A stretch of DNA of 39,061 bases from CAYXDR01 sp046498185 (GCA_046498185.1 JAWOBE010000036.1:1-39061); one strand, 5' to 3'. Shown: positions 7,525 to 15,901, counted from the first letter of the stretch. Translations and numbers: made by a program. Notes: a model not told the origin generated them from the sequence alone.

Positions 7525-7812
7525 ATGAAAGCACTGGAAAACCTGCGTTCGTCGGGATTGCGAACCCGGCCGATAACCATCATGGTAAACGGGAAACGCA
7601 TTGAGGCCTATGACGGGGAAACGGTTCTTGCGGCACTTTCGGCCGCCGGCTTCATGGTTTTGAGAGAAAGCAAAATGGGCGCGAGCCGGGGTGCTTTCTG
7701 CGGCATGGGGGTGTGCTATGAATGCCTGGTCACGATAGACGGTAAACCGCAGCAAAGGGCCTGCATGACTCCGGTGCGCGACGGTATGGAGATAATAATA
7801 GATGAAAAGTAA
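7525..7812 (+). CDS. 2Fe-2S ferredoxin-like gamma subunit of the flavin dehydrogenase
   Basis: The protein is 95 residues from the ATG one base after the upstream stop; a longer frame reaches back into the DAO gene. It is a small plant-type [2Fe-2S] protein with the cluster ligands C-GMGV-C-YE-C and a final Cys in QQRAC. This matches HcnA and the gamma subunits of hydroxyproline and opine dehydrogenases. It would carry electrons between the two flavoprotein subunits. The 3' end overlaps the next gene by 11 bases, which suggests coupled translation. The ribosome site is weak (AAAGG 10 bases away), as expected for a coupled gene. Confidence 0.88.
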   Translation: MKALENLRSSGLRTRPITIMVNGKRIEAYDGETVLAALSAAGFMVLRESKMGASRGAFCGMGVCYECLVTIDGKPQQRACMTPVRDGMEIIIDEK

Positions 7813-9241
7813 GCCGAAGGTCGTGGTGGTCGGCGCCGGGCTTTCGGGGCTGGCCGCAGCCGGTGTTTTGTGCGGAAAGGGCTGCAATGTGGTGATAGTC
7901 GACGAAGGTATGCAGCCCGGGGGCCAGTATTTGAAACGGCCTGAACCCAGCCTGGGCCGCCTGCCTTGGAACCGGCGAGATTCGCTTTCCTCCCTGGGTC
8001 TTTCACTGATAAAGCAAATCGCCCTCCAGGGCGCGGAGTTTATGCCGGGTGCACAGGTGGTGGGCGCCGATGGAGGACGCAGCCTTTGGGTTGAGAACGC
8101 GGAACGTCGTCTCGTGGAAATGAGGTCCGAGGCTGTTTTGTTTGCCACCGGTGCCCGGGAGCGGTTTGTTCCCTTTAACGGGTGGACGCTTCCGGGAGTG
8201 ATTTCCACCGGTGCGGCCCAGCTTCTTTTAAAAACCTGCGGAGTGCTGCCGGCAAAACGAATGGTGGTTGCCGGCTGCGGCCCGCTTCCGCTTACAGTGG
8301 CAGCAGAGATTTCAGCGGCCGGAGTCCGGATTCAGGGCTTAATCTATCAAACGCCCCTTTTACCAGCTGGAAAAATTTTTTTTCGGCTGGCCGCATATCC
8401 ACTTAAAATGGTTGAAGCATGGAAAAGCCTGTTCCGATTGGCTGCCGCCGGGGTCCTGCTCCGGCCTGGCGCCGCGGTGATCAAGGCCGTCGGGGATGAA
8501 GTGCTTCAAGAAGTGGTCTATTGCTCACTGGACCGGGAAGGAAATTTGATGCCAGGCTCCGAAAAAACGATCCGCACCGAATGCCTTGCCGTGGGCCACG
8601 GTTTCGCAGCCAATATAGAGCTTCCTCAAGCCGCAGGCTGCAGGCTTTCATTCGACAAGGATGCACACGGTTGGGCCGTCGAAGTGGATGAATGCATGCG
8701 CACCTCGCTTCCCGGGATATATGCCTCAGGCGAGCTTACCGGTGTGGCGGGTGCCCGCAAGTCCCTTATCGAAGGACAAATCTCCGGGCATTCGATAGCC
8801 CGTGACCTGGGTCTTGAAAAGGAGCAGGGGTATCAGCCGAGGCTTCGCCGTTTGAGACGAATCAGGGAAAAGGAGATAAATTTCGGAAGGTTGATCAACC
8901 GGGTCTCGGTGCCTCCGGTGGGCCTGTGGCGCAATATCCATGACGACACGATCATCTGCCGGTGCGAGGATGTGACCATGGGAAACATACGAAAGAGCAG
9001 TGTCGACGGAGTGCTGACACCAGGTGGAATCAAACGGGCGACCCGCTGCGGGATGGGAATGTGCCAAGGCAGGACATGCGGCCCGGTTTTGCACGACCTT
9101 ATTTCGATGCAGGCCGGTTTCACCGACCCTGTTCCTCCGCTTTCGGCGCGGATACCCGTAAAACCAATTGGGGTGTCTTCGTTGTTGGATCGAGCAGACG
9201 TAGGGGATAAGGATACAGCACCTGTTAACGTTCAATCTTGA
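7802..9241 (+). CDS. FAD/NAD-binding alpha subunit with BFD-like [2Fe-2S] domain
   Basis: The 479-residue protein begins with an FAD-binding Rossmann motif (VVVVGAGLSGLAAAGVL). A second nucleotide-binding fold follows (MVVAGCGPLPLTVAAEI, near 160). A C-terminal bacterioferritin-associated-ferredoxin-like domain carries four cysteines (CRCEDV, then CGMGMCQGRTC). This is the architecture of HcnB and of the alpha subunits of opine and hydroxyproline dehydrogenases. It would take electrons from the DAO subunit through the clusters and pass them to NAD or a membrane acceptor. It closes the three-gene operon; a large palindromic repeat follows. Confidence 0.9.
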   Translation: MKSKPKVVVVGAGLSGLAAAGVLCGKGCNVVIVDEGMQPGGQYLKRPEPSLGRLPWNRRDSLSSLGLSLIKQIALQGAEFMPGAQVVGADGGRSLWVENAERRLVEMRSEAVLFATGARERFVPFNGWTLPGVISTGAAQLLLKTCGVLPAKRMVVAGCGPLPLTVAAEISAAGVRIQGLIYQTPLLPAGKIFFRLAAYPLKMVEAWKSLFRLAAAGVLLRPGAAVIKAVGDEVLQEVVYCSLDREGNLMPGSEKTIRTECLAVGHGFAANIELPQAAGCRLSFDKDAHGWAVEVDECMRTSLPGIYASGELTGVAGARKSLIEGQISGHSIARDLGLEKEQGYQPRLRRLRRIREKEINFGRLINRVSVPPVGLWRNIHDDTIICRCEDVTMGNIRKSSVDGVLTPGGIKRATRCGMGMCQGRTCGPVLHDLISMQAGFTDPVPPLSARIPVKPIGVSSLLDRADVGDKDTAPVNVQS

Positions 9242-9247
9242 TGAAAC

Positions 9248-9386
9248 CGTAAAAAGTAGCATCCCTGCCTTATCGGCGTCGGGGTCGGGGTCGGTATCGG
9301 GGTCGAAAAGGCCGCCGATCAACGTCCGATACCGATGCCGATAGCGACCCCGACCCCGACGGACATCGTTGTTTTGACTTTTTACG
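9248..9386. repeat. Large GC-rich palindromic repeat element between convergent genes
   Basis: The outer arms are CGTAAAAAGT (9248-9257) and ACTTTTTACG (9377-9386), exact reverse complements. Inside, 9278-9300 pairs with 9338-9360 over 23 positions with one mismatch. The inner arms are built from repeated TCGGGG units ending in TATCGG. The element fills nearly the whole space between the alpha-subunit gene and pcm, which converge on it. It could act as a bidirectional transcription barrier. It looks like a REP- or MITE-like dispersed element rather than a simple terminator. Confidence 0.75.
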
Positions 9387-9392
9387 CTTTCC

Positions 9393-10061
9393 TCAATCCC
9401 TCCATCCATGAACCCCCACGAGGTTTACGAATCGGCAGCCTCCCATTCTATGTCTCACATATTCCCTCCCGGTTCGAACGATTTTTATCAGCTCCTGCCC
9501 GTCTCGATTCCCGACAGGAATCACCAGTCGTCCACCATCGGCGAGCTGACCCAGCAACGGCTGGGGGATGGATGGGCCGGCCGCGGTTACGATGATGGCG
9601 TCGAAGGGGGCGCACTCCATCCAGCCCAGTGTGCCGTCAAACGCTTTAAAGGCGATGTTGGCAAAGCCGAGGGACGCGAGAACCGCCCTGGCTTTATCGA
9701 GCAGGGCGGGGATTCTTTCGATGGTATAGACAGACGCCGCTATGGATGCCAGCACGGCCGTCTGGTAACCGCTTCCCGTGCCGATTTCGAGCACGCGTTC
9801 GCAGCCTTTTAAATTTAGTGCTTCGGTCATGAACCCGACCATATAAGGCTGCGAAATGGTCTGCCTGCAGCCTATTGGCAAGGGGTGGTCGTTATAGGCC
9901 TCGCCAATGAGCGCTTCCTCCACGAACCTGTCTCGGGGCAGGCGGCCCATGGTTTCCAGGACTCTTTTGTCGGTTATGCCCCGGCGAACAAGTTGGTTGG
10001 TGACCATTCTTTCCCGGGCGAGCCTGTAATCGATTTGTGTCGTGGTTTGTTTCGTGCTCAT
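9393..10061 (-). CDS. pcm: Protein-L-isoaspartate O-methyltransferase
   Basis: This enzyme methylates isoaspartyl residues in aged proteins using S-adenosylmethionine, starting their repair. The SAM motif is VLEIGTGSGYQTAVLA. The upstream signature RDRFVEEALIGEAYNDHPLPIG and QTISQPYMV are typical of bacterial Pcm. I chose the ATG giving MSTKQTT and 222 residues, close to the usual length. Upstream ATG and TTG codons add 11-17 residues that do not resemble the family. No clear ribosome site is visible for the chosen start. It is divergent from the potassium channel gene. Confidence 0.93.
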   Translation of the reverse strand: MSTKQTTTQIDYRLARERMVTNQLVRRGITDKRVLETMGRLPRDRFVEEALIGEAYNDHPLPIGCRQTISQPYMVGFMTEALNLKGCERVLEIGTGSGYQTAVLASIAASVYTIERIPALLDKARAVLASLGFANIAFKAFDGTLGWMECAPFDAIIVTAAGPSIPQPLLGQLADGGRLVIPVGNRDGQELIKIVRTGREYVRHRMGGCRFVNLVGVHGWRD

Positions 10062-10217
10062 CGGCGGCAGACAATAACACAACCCACCCCGCATTGGAAT
10101 AAGAAAGGACAAACATCCTTGATTGCTTCCCGTGCATCATTGATGTATTCTCCGATTGAGTGATTTTGACGGATATATACATCCCCCGGCTGATTACACC
10201 GGATTAGCGAGATTTTT

Positions 10218-11918
10218 ATGAAATTTCTTATCTCTCAGCTTTCTTATCTTCTCGGCCAACAGAAGGCGCGAAGAAATTTGAAAGCGCTTCTCAAGTACGT
10301 TGTTTTTCTTGCTGTAATTGTTCTTGTGTACGCCGCTGTTTTTCACTGGATCATGGTCGGCCTGGAGGGCCAGGAACATTCATTCGTGACCGGAATTTAC
10401 TGGACACTGACGGTCATGAGTACACTGGGTTTTGGGGATATCACCTTCTACAGTGACGTGGGCCGTGCTTTCAGTATCTTGGTCCTTATGTCCGGAATCG
10501 TCCTCCTGCTCATCGTTCTGCCGTTCACATTCATCAGGTACTTCTACGCACCGTGGCTTGAAGCCCAGCTTCGCGTCAAGGCTCCGCGGCAGGTTCCGCA
10601 GGACACGAGGGATCATGTGATCATCTGCCACCGTGAAACGGTCGCGCAGAGTTTTATCAAGAAACTCAAGCTCATGGATATTCCTTATTATGTGATCGAG
10701 CCGGACCCGGCCGAAGCTGCGGACCTACACGAAGATGGGGTTTCGGTTGTTACCGGGGAAGTGGACAGCAGTGCGACCTTTCAGGCACTCAAGGCCTGCC
10801 ATGCCCGCATGGTGCTTTCGAACCTGGACGATGCCACCAATACGAATATAACCCTGACGGTCCGGGAAAATGCCCCCCATGTGCCGCTGGTGGCGATTGT
10901 GGAGAGCATTGATTCCATTGATATCCTGGAGCTGGCCGGGGCGAGCCGGGTTCTTCCGTTGAAGCAAATCCTTGGAGAGCATCTGGCAAACCGCGTCAAC
11001 GCCGAAAACGCGAATGTCCATGTGATCGGGACGTTCAAAAACCTGTTGATCGCTGAATTCCCTGTCCACAAAACGCCGCTGGCGGGCAAAACAATCCGGG
11101 AATCCGGGCTGCGGCAGACCACGGGGGTTAATGTGGTAGGGATCTGGGTTCGGGGACGCATCCAGCCGGTTACTCCGGATACGGTGCTCGAGGATTACTC
11201 TGTGCCGGTTATCGTGGGCACTGCCACTCAGATCCAGGAGATCGAAACGTTCCTGATCATATACACTACGAACCCCAATCCGGTTCTCGTCCTGGGGGGC
11301 GGGAACGTAGGCTGCGCAACCGCGCGCGCCCTAAAGGAAAAGGATGTGCCCGTGCATGTGATCGAGCGGGATCCGGCTGCAGTGGATCGCATTTCAGGTA
11401 TTGCGGACCGGGTTTTCGTGGGGGATGCGGCGGATAGGAACGTATTGATGGACGCCGGGCTCGAGGGGACTCCTTCAATCGTAATAACCACCAACAACGA
11501 TGCCATAAACATCTACCTCTCGGTTTACTGTCGAAGACTCAGCCCGGAAATGCGAATTGTCAGCCGGATTACCCACGAACGCAACCTGGAAGCCATTCAC
11601 CGGGCCGGTGCCGATTTCGTGCTCAGCTATACCTCCCTGGGGGCTGAGCTGCTTTTTTCAATCCTTCAAGACCGGGAGCTGGTTATGCTCGGAGAGGGGA
11701 TCGATGTTTTCATGTTGAAGATTCCCAGGTCGCTTGTTGGGAAGACCATCGGTTCAAGCGGGATAGGCGCGCGAACCGGGCTTAGTGTGATAGCGGTTCA
11801 GAAGGGCGACGACATCATCCCGAGCCCCTCGGTGGATCTTTTGCTGGAAGCGGGATGTGAGCTTCTGGTGATAGGGACCATCGAGCAGAGGCGCGTTTTC
11901 AACGAAAAATTTCGCTGA
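10218..11918 (+). CDS. Potassium channel with tandem RCK/TrkA-N domains (GsuK-like)
   Basis: The 566-residue protein has two membrane helices flanking a pore with selectivity filter TLGFGD (residues 69-74). Two cytoplasmic RCK (TrkA-N and TrkA-C) units follow. The second has an intact nucleotide-binding motif, VLVLGGGNVGCATARALK. The first begins DHVIICHRETVAQSF and lacks the glycine-rich loop. The length and two-RCK layout match GsuK of Geobacter sulfurreducens, a channel gated by nucleotides and calcium. The filter has GFG rather than GYG, which occurs in prokaryotic channels. The gene stands alone, divergent from pcm. Confidence 0.9.
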   Translation: MKFLISQLSYLLGQQKARRNLKALLKYVVFLAVIVLVYAAVFHWIMVGLEGQEHSFVTGIYWTLTVMSTLGFGDITFYSDVGRAFSILVLMSGIVLLLIVLPFTFIRYFYAPWLEAQLRVKAPRQVPQDTRDHVIICHRETVAQSFIKKLKLMDIPYYVIEPDPAEAADLHEDGVSVVTGEVDSSATFQALKACHARMVLSNLDDATNTNITLTVRENAPHVPLVAIVESIDSIDILELAGASRVLPLKQILGEHLANRVNAENANVHVIGTFKNLLIAEFPVHKTPLAGKTIRESGLRQTTGVNVVGIWVRGRIQPVTPDTVLEDYSVPVIVGTATQIQEIETFLIIYTTNPNPVLVLGGGNVGCATARALKEKDVPVHVIERDPAAVDRISGIADRVFVGDAADRNVLMDAGLEGTPSIVITTNNDAINIYLSVYCRRLSPEMRIVSRITHERNLEAIHRAGADFVLSYTSLGAELLFSILQDRELVMLGEGIDVFMLKIPRSLVGKTIGSSGIGARTGLSVIAVQKGDDIIPSPSVDLLLEAGCELLVIGTIEQRRVFNEKFR

Positions 11919-12126
11919 ATCAATCGGTGGACTTTTTGCGGAAGCGTCAATTGCTGCGAGGGAGGTTGGCTGTTTTGTGAGGCCGCCGCCGGAGTTAATT
12001 ATCGATTTTCACGGCATCGAAAGGCTTGATTGATTCACATACCTAATATAACACTTCGGCCTCACTGTGCATCGAATCTTTATTATTTTTCAACACACCC
12101 GGAGAGCCGAAGGTGATTTCATGTTA
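11919..12126. other. Intergenic region after the potassium channel gene
   Basis: No gene is visible. GTGAGGCCG (11977-11985) and CGGCCTCAC (12057-12065) are exact 9-base inverted repeats 71 bases apart, and could close a larger RNA fold. Base composition changes from GC-rich to AT-rich near 12030. No classical terminator for the channel gene was found. Confidence 0.4.
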
Positions 12127-12249
12127 TTATTTTTTGAGATTAAATTTTAATATCATAAACAATATTAAATATATAACTCCAACAATACCTAGCATAAAAC
12201 TTATATAAGCAACACTATCATACCTAATAGCTTCCAAGAAAGCTTCCAT
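12127..12249 (-). CDS. Small single-pass membrane protein, 40 residues
   Basis: This short gene has a perfect ribosome site: GGAGG five bases before ATG. The product begins MEAFLEAIRYDSVAY. A hydrophobic helix follows from about residue 16 to 34, and the basic tail is KFNLKK. Its codons are strikingly AT-rich (ATA, TTA, AGT, AGG), unlike the surrounding genes. The peptide could be a small subunit of a membrane complex or a hydrophobic toxin of a type I toxin-antitoxin pair; the sequence does not decide. It follows the TRAP permease gene on the same strand but is separated from it by 321 AT-rich bases, so it probably has its own promoter. Confidence 0.6.
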   Translation of the reverse strand: MEAFLEAIRYDSVAYISFMLGIVGVIYLILFMILKFNLKK

Positions 12250-12570
12250 AGTATTCCTCCTTATATTAAAAAGATATAAATTGAATCTTATTTTTTATAA
12301 CTATTGTTATACAAATTAAAATAAATAAAATAATATAAAATTATATTTCTGAAAATATAGTACGGGTTAAAATAAATTTTGTTCGAAACAATAAAGGTCT
12401 AAGTGAATTCAAGTTTCGAATGAGCTATTAAAAATATATTTAGGCCAAGCTAGCGGAAAAGTCAAATAGAATTCGGTAGCGGCTTGTTCTCCGTTTCTTG
12501 TGTGCTCCCCGGTATTTTCATGTGAAGCCTTTCTGAAAGCCGGTTTTGGACTTATGGACCTTCCTTGAAA
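12250..12570. other. AT-rich intergenic island
   Basis: The stretch from about 12250 to 12450 is strongly AT-rich and dominated by A/T runs, in sharp contrast with its neighbours. It includes an inverted repeat, TTCGAAAC (12382-12389) and GTTTCGAA (12413-12420). I see no gene other than the small one just downstream. Promoter-like AT sequences are too many to choose among. The composition suggests acquired DNA or a promoter/nucleoid-protein binding region. Confidence 0.5.
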
Positions 12571-14463
12571 TTAGCCGGTTGCTTTACGGCTGCGCAGAAA
12601 AACCCATGTAAAGAAGACTATGGTTATGGATAAAACAGCCGCCAGCGTAGCTGGATGCCCCACAATTTCCCTGTGTGCACTGAGTATAATGCCTCCGGCG
12701 GCAGCAACGCCCATCGCGAGTCTTTCCAACGTGTTGAGCTTTTTGAAGAAATAGGCGGTTACGGCCGCGGAAAGAAAAACGATGGCAGAAAGCATCACCA
12801 GCACCAGCGAAATAGTCTCTGCAGCGTTTCCTTTTAAAAGCAGTGCCGGATTATAGACGAAGATGTATGGGACTATAAATGCGACGACTGCCAGCTTAAA
12901 GGCTTCGAAACCGGTTTGCAGTGGTTTGGCGTGTGCAATCGATGCCGCGCAGTAGGCCGGGATGCACACCGGTGGAGTGACCTCGGCGAGGATCGCGAAA
13001 TAAAAGACGAGCAGGTGTGAAGCCAGAAGGTCTGTTCCCAGCGCCACCAGCGCGGGTCCCCCGACGGTGACGGCGATGATGTAGGCGGGGGTGCATGGCA
13101 TGCCCATGCCCAGCACGAGGGAGGTCACCATAATCAGCATCAAGGCCGGCAGTAAATGACCTCCGGACCAGTTGTTGATCACCGTAGCGATACCCAGGGC
13201 AAGGCCTGTATGAGTCACGATGGCCACGACCATCCCGGCGCCGGCGCATGCCAGTGCGATCATGATCAAGTTCTGACCGGCCGATCTAAGTGCTTCAAAA
13301 AGCCTTTTTGGAGTCAACGCGGTTCTTTTCTTGAACATGCTGATCACGAAGGAAAAAGTAATGGCTCCCATTGCGGCCATGAAAACGGAATATCCGATTA
13401 AAAGCATCGTCACCAGGCCGGCGATTGGGAGCAAAAGATATGAATCCTTTAAGATATGCGAAAGGGGCACCGAAAGGTCCTCTTCATTCATCCCCTTCAA
13501 GTTTTCCTTGACCGCGATGAAGTGCACCCTTATGACAAGGCTTGAATAATAGATAAGTGCCGGGAGGGCCGCGGAGATGCAGATTTCAAGATATGGGATG
13601 CCGGTAATTTCAGACATCACAAAGGCCCCGGCTCCCATGATCGGCGGCATGTACTGCCCCCCGCTGGAAGCTACGGCTTCAACCGCGCCGGCCGCCTGGG
13701 GGCGGAACCCCAGTTTTTTCATCATGGGGATGGTGAAGGTACCCGTGGCGTAGACATTCGCCGCCGCCACACCGCTTATGGACCCGAAAAAGGAGCTGCT
13801 GATCACGGAAACCTTGGCAGGCCCACCTCTGCTTTTCCCGGCGAGCCTGCATGCCAGGTCGGTGAAAAATTTTCCGGTCTCGGTGCTTTCCATAAACGAG
13901 CCGAAAATAACGAACAGGGCGACGAAGGTTGCTGAAATACCGGTGATGGACCCATACATACCGGTATCGGTCAGCAGGTACTGCATTTCTATCAGCTCGG
14001 ACAGTGGCAGCGGTTTGCAATAGAAAACCCCTGGAAGGTAGGGCGCTCCATAAAGATATAGTATGAAAACCCCGATAAGAATGGTCATCGCGGGGACAAC
14101 CGCACGCCTGATCGCCTCGAGAAGCAAAATGATGTTCAATGCTCCCAGAAGCATTTGCGTTTGAGTCAAGGGATCGATGAACTGGAGCCTCATGCTCAGC
14201 GAGTCGTTGTTTATCATCAGATAGAGAGGGGGGAGCAGCGCCAGGAAGGCAAGAAGCCAGTCATAAGCCGGGACGGTGTTCGAAGTGGATCGTTTGCTTG
14301 CCGGAAAAAAAATGAAGGCCATGGGCAAAAGGAATAAAATGTGAACTCCCCGCTGGATCCTGGGTTGCATGACCCCGAAGGTCGCCGTGTAAAGTGCAAA
14401 CACCGAAACCACTGTCAGCCATAAACCGGCCGCCGTTTGTTTCCAGCCGGACAGTCTTCTCAA
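12571..14463 (-). CDS. TRAP transporter fused permease (DctQ-DctM type)
   Basis: This 630-residue membrane protein combines the small (4-helix) and large (12-helix) subunits of a TRAP transporter, as is usual for TAXI systems. The large-subunit signature runs SISGVAAANVYATGTFTIP and then AVASSGGQYMPPIMGAGAF. Another conserved stretch, LVLGMGMPCTPAYIIAV, lies further on. It moves a substrate, typically a carboxylate, into the cell using an ion gradient. The solute-binding protein gene lies directly upstream, separated by a hairpin. The substrate is unknown. The first ATG fits the family length. Confidence 0.92.
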   Translation of the reverse strand: MRRLSGWKQTAAGLWLTVVSVFALYTATFGVMQPRIQRGVHILFLLPMAFIFFPASKRSTSNTVPAYDWLLAFLALLPPLYLMINNDSLSMRLQFIDPLTQTQMLLGALNIILLLEAIRRAVVPAMTILIGVFILYLYGAPYLPGVFYCKPLPLSELIEMQYLLTDTGMYGSITGISATFVALFVIFGSFMESTETGKFFTDLACRLAGKSRGGPAKVSVISSSFFGSISGVAAANVYATGTFTIPMMKKLGFRPQAAGAVEAVASSGGQYMPPIMGAGAFVMSEITGIPYLEICISAALPALIYYSSLVIRVHFIAVKENLKGMNEEDLSVPLSHILKDSYLLLPIAGLVTMLLIGYSVFMAAMGAITFSFVISMFKKRTALTPKRLFEALRSAGQNLIMIALACAGAGMVVAIVTHTGLALGIATVINNWSGGHLLPALMLIMVTSLVLGMGMPCTPAYIIAVTVGGPALVALGTDLLASHLLVFYFAILAEVTPPVCIPAYCAASIAHAKPLQTGFEAFKLAVVAFIVPYIFVYNPALLLKGNAAETISLVLVMLSAIVFLSAAVTAYFFKKLNTLERLAMGVAAAGGIILSAHREIVGHPATLAAVLSITIVFFTWVFLRSRKATG

Positions 14464-14520
14464 TGAACCCTCTCTATTTCGTGCTTCAATTTATGCCTCC
14501 GTGAACAGGGAGTTTCGGTT

Positions 14521-14553
14521 GTCTCCGGACCAGCAATATATCGGTCCGGAGAC
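14521..14553 (-). promoter_or_regulatory. Intercistronic hairpin between binding protein and permease
   Basis: GTCTCCGGACC and GGTCCGGAGAC form a perfect 11-base-pair stem around 11 bases, 28 bases after the binding-protein gene. There is no T-run. Such structures often protect the upstream message or reduce read-through, giving more binding protein than permease. That role is inferred. Confidence 0.65.
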
Positions 14554-14580
14554 TTGTGAACTTCCGTGGAGCAGAAGGAA

Positions 14581-15618
14581 TTATTTTATATAGCCGGCTT
14601 CCCGGTAAAACTTCTCTGCGCCGGGGTGGAGCGGCAGTGCGACATTGATTCCGCCCTTTTCCGGGATGAACGTCCGGTTTGCATTGTTGACTTCATGCAG
14701 TTTATCGATATGTTCGCATAAAATTTTGGTAATGGCATACACCACGTCGTCTGGTACATGGGAGCCGACGATCAACTCCCCTGTGCTTACCACAGTTGAT
14801 GTGTCATTTTCCTGGCCCTTGTAGGTGCCTTTGGGGATGATATGCTGCCCCGAAGCCGTTGACAGGGTGCCCAGATCTTCGCCCAGTTTATCAATACATG
14901 CACCGGATACCTTGAGAAGGGTGCTGGCCCGGCTGACGAACATTTCGGTGACAGCGGCGGCGGGTAATGCGAGGTGGGTGAAAACGAAATCGACATGCCT
15001 GTCTTTATAAAGGCTCACCATATCCGCGTAGACCGCCTGGAACACCTTGCCGCCGGCTTTTTCGATGGCATCGGAGGAGATTCCGTAAAAACCTAGAATC
15101 GTTTCGATGAGCGGCAGGTCGGAAGTGCCTTTCATTGGCATTGCAACTTTAACCCTTTCACCGGCCTTCACTTTTTCGGCCAATTCTTCCACCGTCTTTA
15201 TGCCGGCATCCCGGGCCGCGACAAAGTGGATGTAATAGGTTCCAAAAATTCCTCCCAGCGCCCTGACATCGGGGTTGGGTTTCTGAAAAAGAGGGGCGAT
15301 ACCCTTATAGGCCATTTTATCCACAAAAGTTATTCCCCATCCGAGGTCGTCCTTTCCGCTGGATACCCTGACTGGATTGACGACACCGCCGCCCGGTACG
15401 ACTTTGATGATGATTTTTGGTTCTATTTCGGTGATCATCCTGGCTATTCCGCCGGCCTGGACATACCAGCCCCCACCGACCCCTCCGGCTACCCAGCTGA
15501 GCGTTGTCGGCGCAAGTGTGTCGGATGCCGAAACCGTGGCCGGCCCGGGGACAACCAGCAGGGTTAACGCCATTGCAAAAGTAACTGCAAAAAAATTTTT
15601 TCTTGAAATCCTGTTCAT
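14581..15618 (-). CDS. TAXI family TRAP transporter solute-binding protein
   Basis: This 345-residue periplasmic protein has a signal peptide (about 1-32: RKNFFAVTFAMALTLLVVPG, ending near VSAS). The mature start, LSWVAGGVGGGWYVQAGGIA, is typical of the TAXI family (TRAP-associated extracytoplasmic immunogenic proteins). It binds the substrate outside the inner membrane and delivers it to the fused permease encoded next. An AGGAGG ribosome site lies upstream of the ATG. Glutamate or 2-oxoglutarate-like ligands are known in the family, but the ligand here is not determined. Confidence 0.92.
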   Translation of the reverse strand: MNRISRKNFFAVTFAMALTLLVVPGPATVSASDTLAPTTLSWVAGGVGGGWYVQAGGIARMITEIEPKIIIKVVPGGGVVNPVRVSSGKDDLGWGITFVDKMAYKGIAPLFQKPNPDVRALGGIFGTYYIHFVAARDAGIKTVEELAEKVKAGERVKVAMPMKGTSDLPLIETILGFYGISSDAIEKAGGKVFQAVYADMVSLYKDRHVDFVFTHLALPAAAVTEMFVSRASTLLKVSGACIDKLGEDLGTLSTASGQHIIPKGTYKGQENDTSTVVSTGELIVGSHVPDDVVYAITKILCEHIDKLHEVNNANRTFIPEKGGINVALPLHPGAEKFYREAGYIK

Positions 15619-15836
15619 TTTTTTATCCTCCTTTTCTTTTCGGGGTAAAGCAGCCTTAATCGGTTATAAGGATCACCTTTGGGACAGGCATCACAGAAAC
15701 GGTTTTGAGCCCGGAAGTCTGATGGTAATAACCTTTATTTCCGCAAAAGAAGTATGGGAGAAACGACCATGACGGTCAAGGAAATTTCGATTTGGTTTTT
15801 TTAGATCTCGGAGCTCCTGCTCCAAATTTCTTAATT

Positions 15837-15870
15837 CCTCGGGATCGGCGTCGGGATTGAAAAAGCGGTG
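15837..15870. repeat. Possible degenerate copy of the 9.3-kb palindromic element
   Basis: ATCGGCGTCGGG at 15844-15855 is identical to 9272-9283 within the large palindrome. Both are followed shortly by a GAAAA run and a GC-rich stretch. No matching second arm is evident here. The match is short, so it may be chance. Confidence 0.3.
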
Positions 15871-15901
15871 AGGTAAAACTCCCTGAATATACTAAATTAA
15901 T

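Noticed and set aside
8726..9409. Leftward frame rich in Arg-Tyr and Asp-Pro repeats across 9.3 kb
   Set aside because: Its repeats come from the TCGGGG-type palindrome, and the rest is antisense to the alpha-subunit gene.
15808..15830. GGAGC/GCTCC hairpin as a terminator for selC
   Set aside because: No T-run follows on the minus strand and the stem is only five base pairs.
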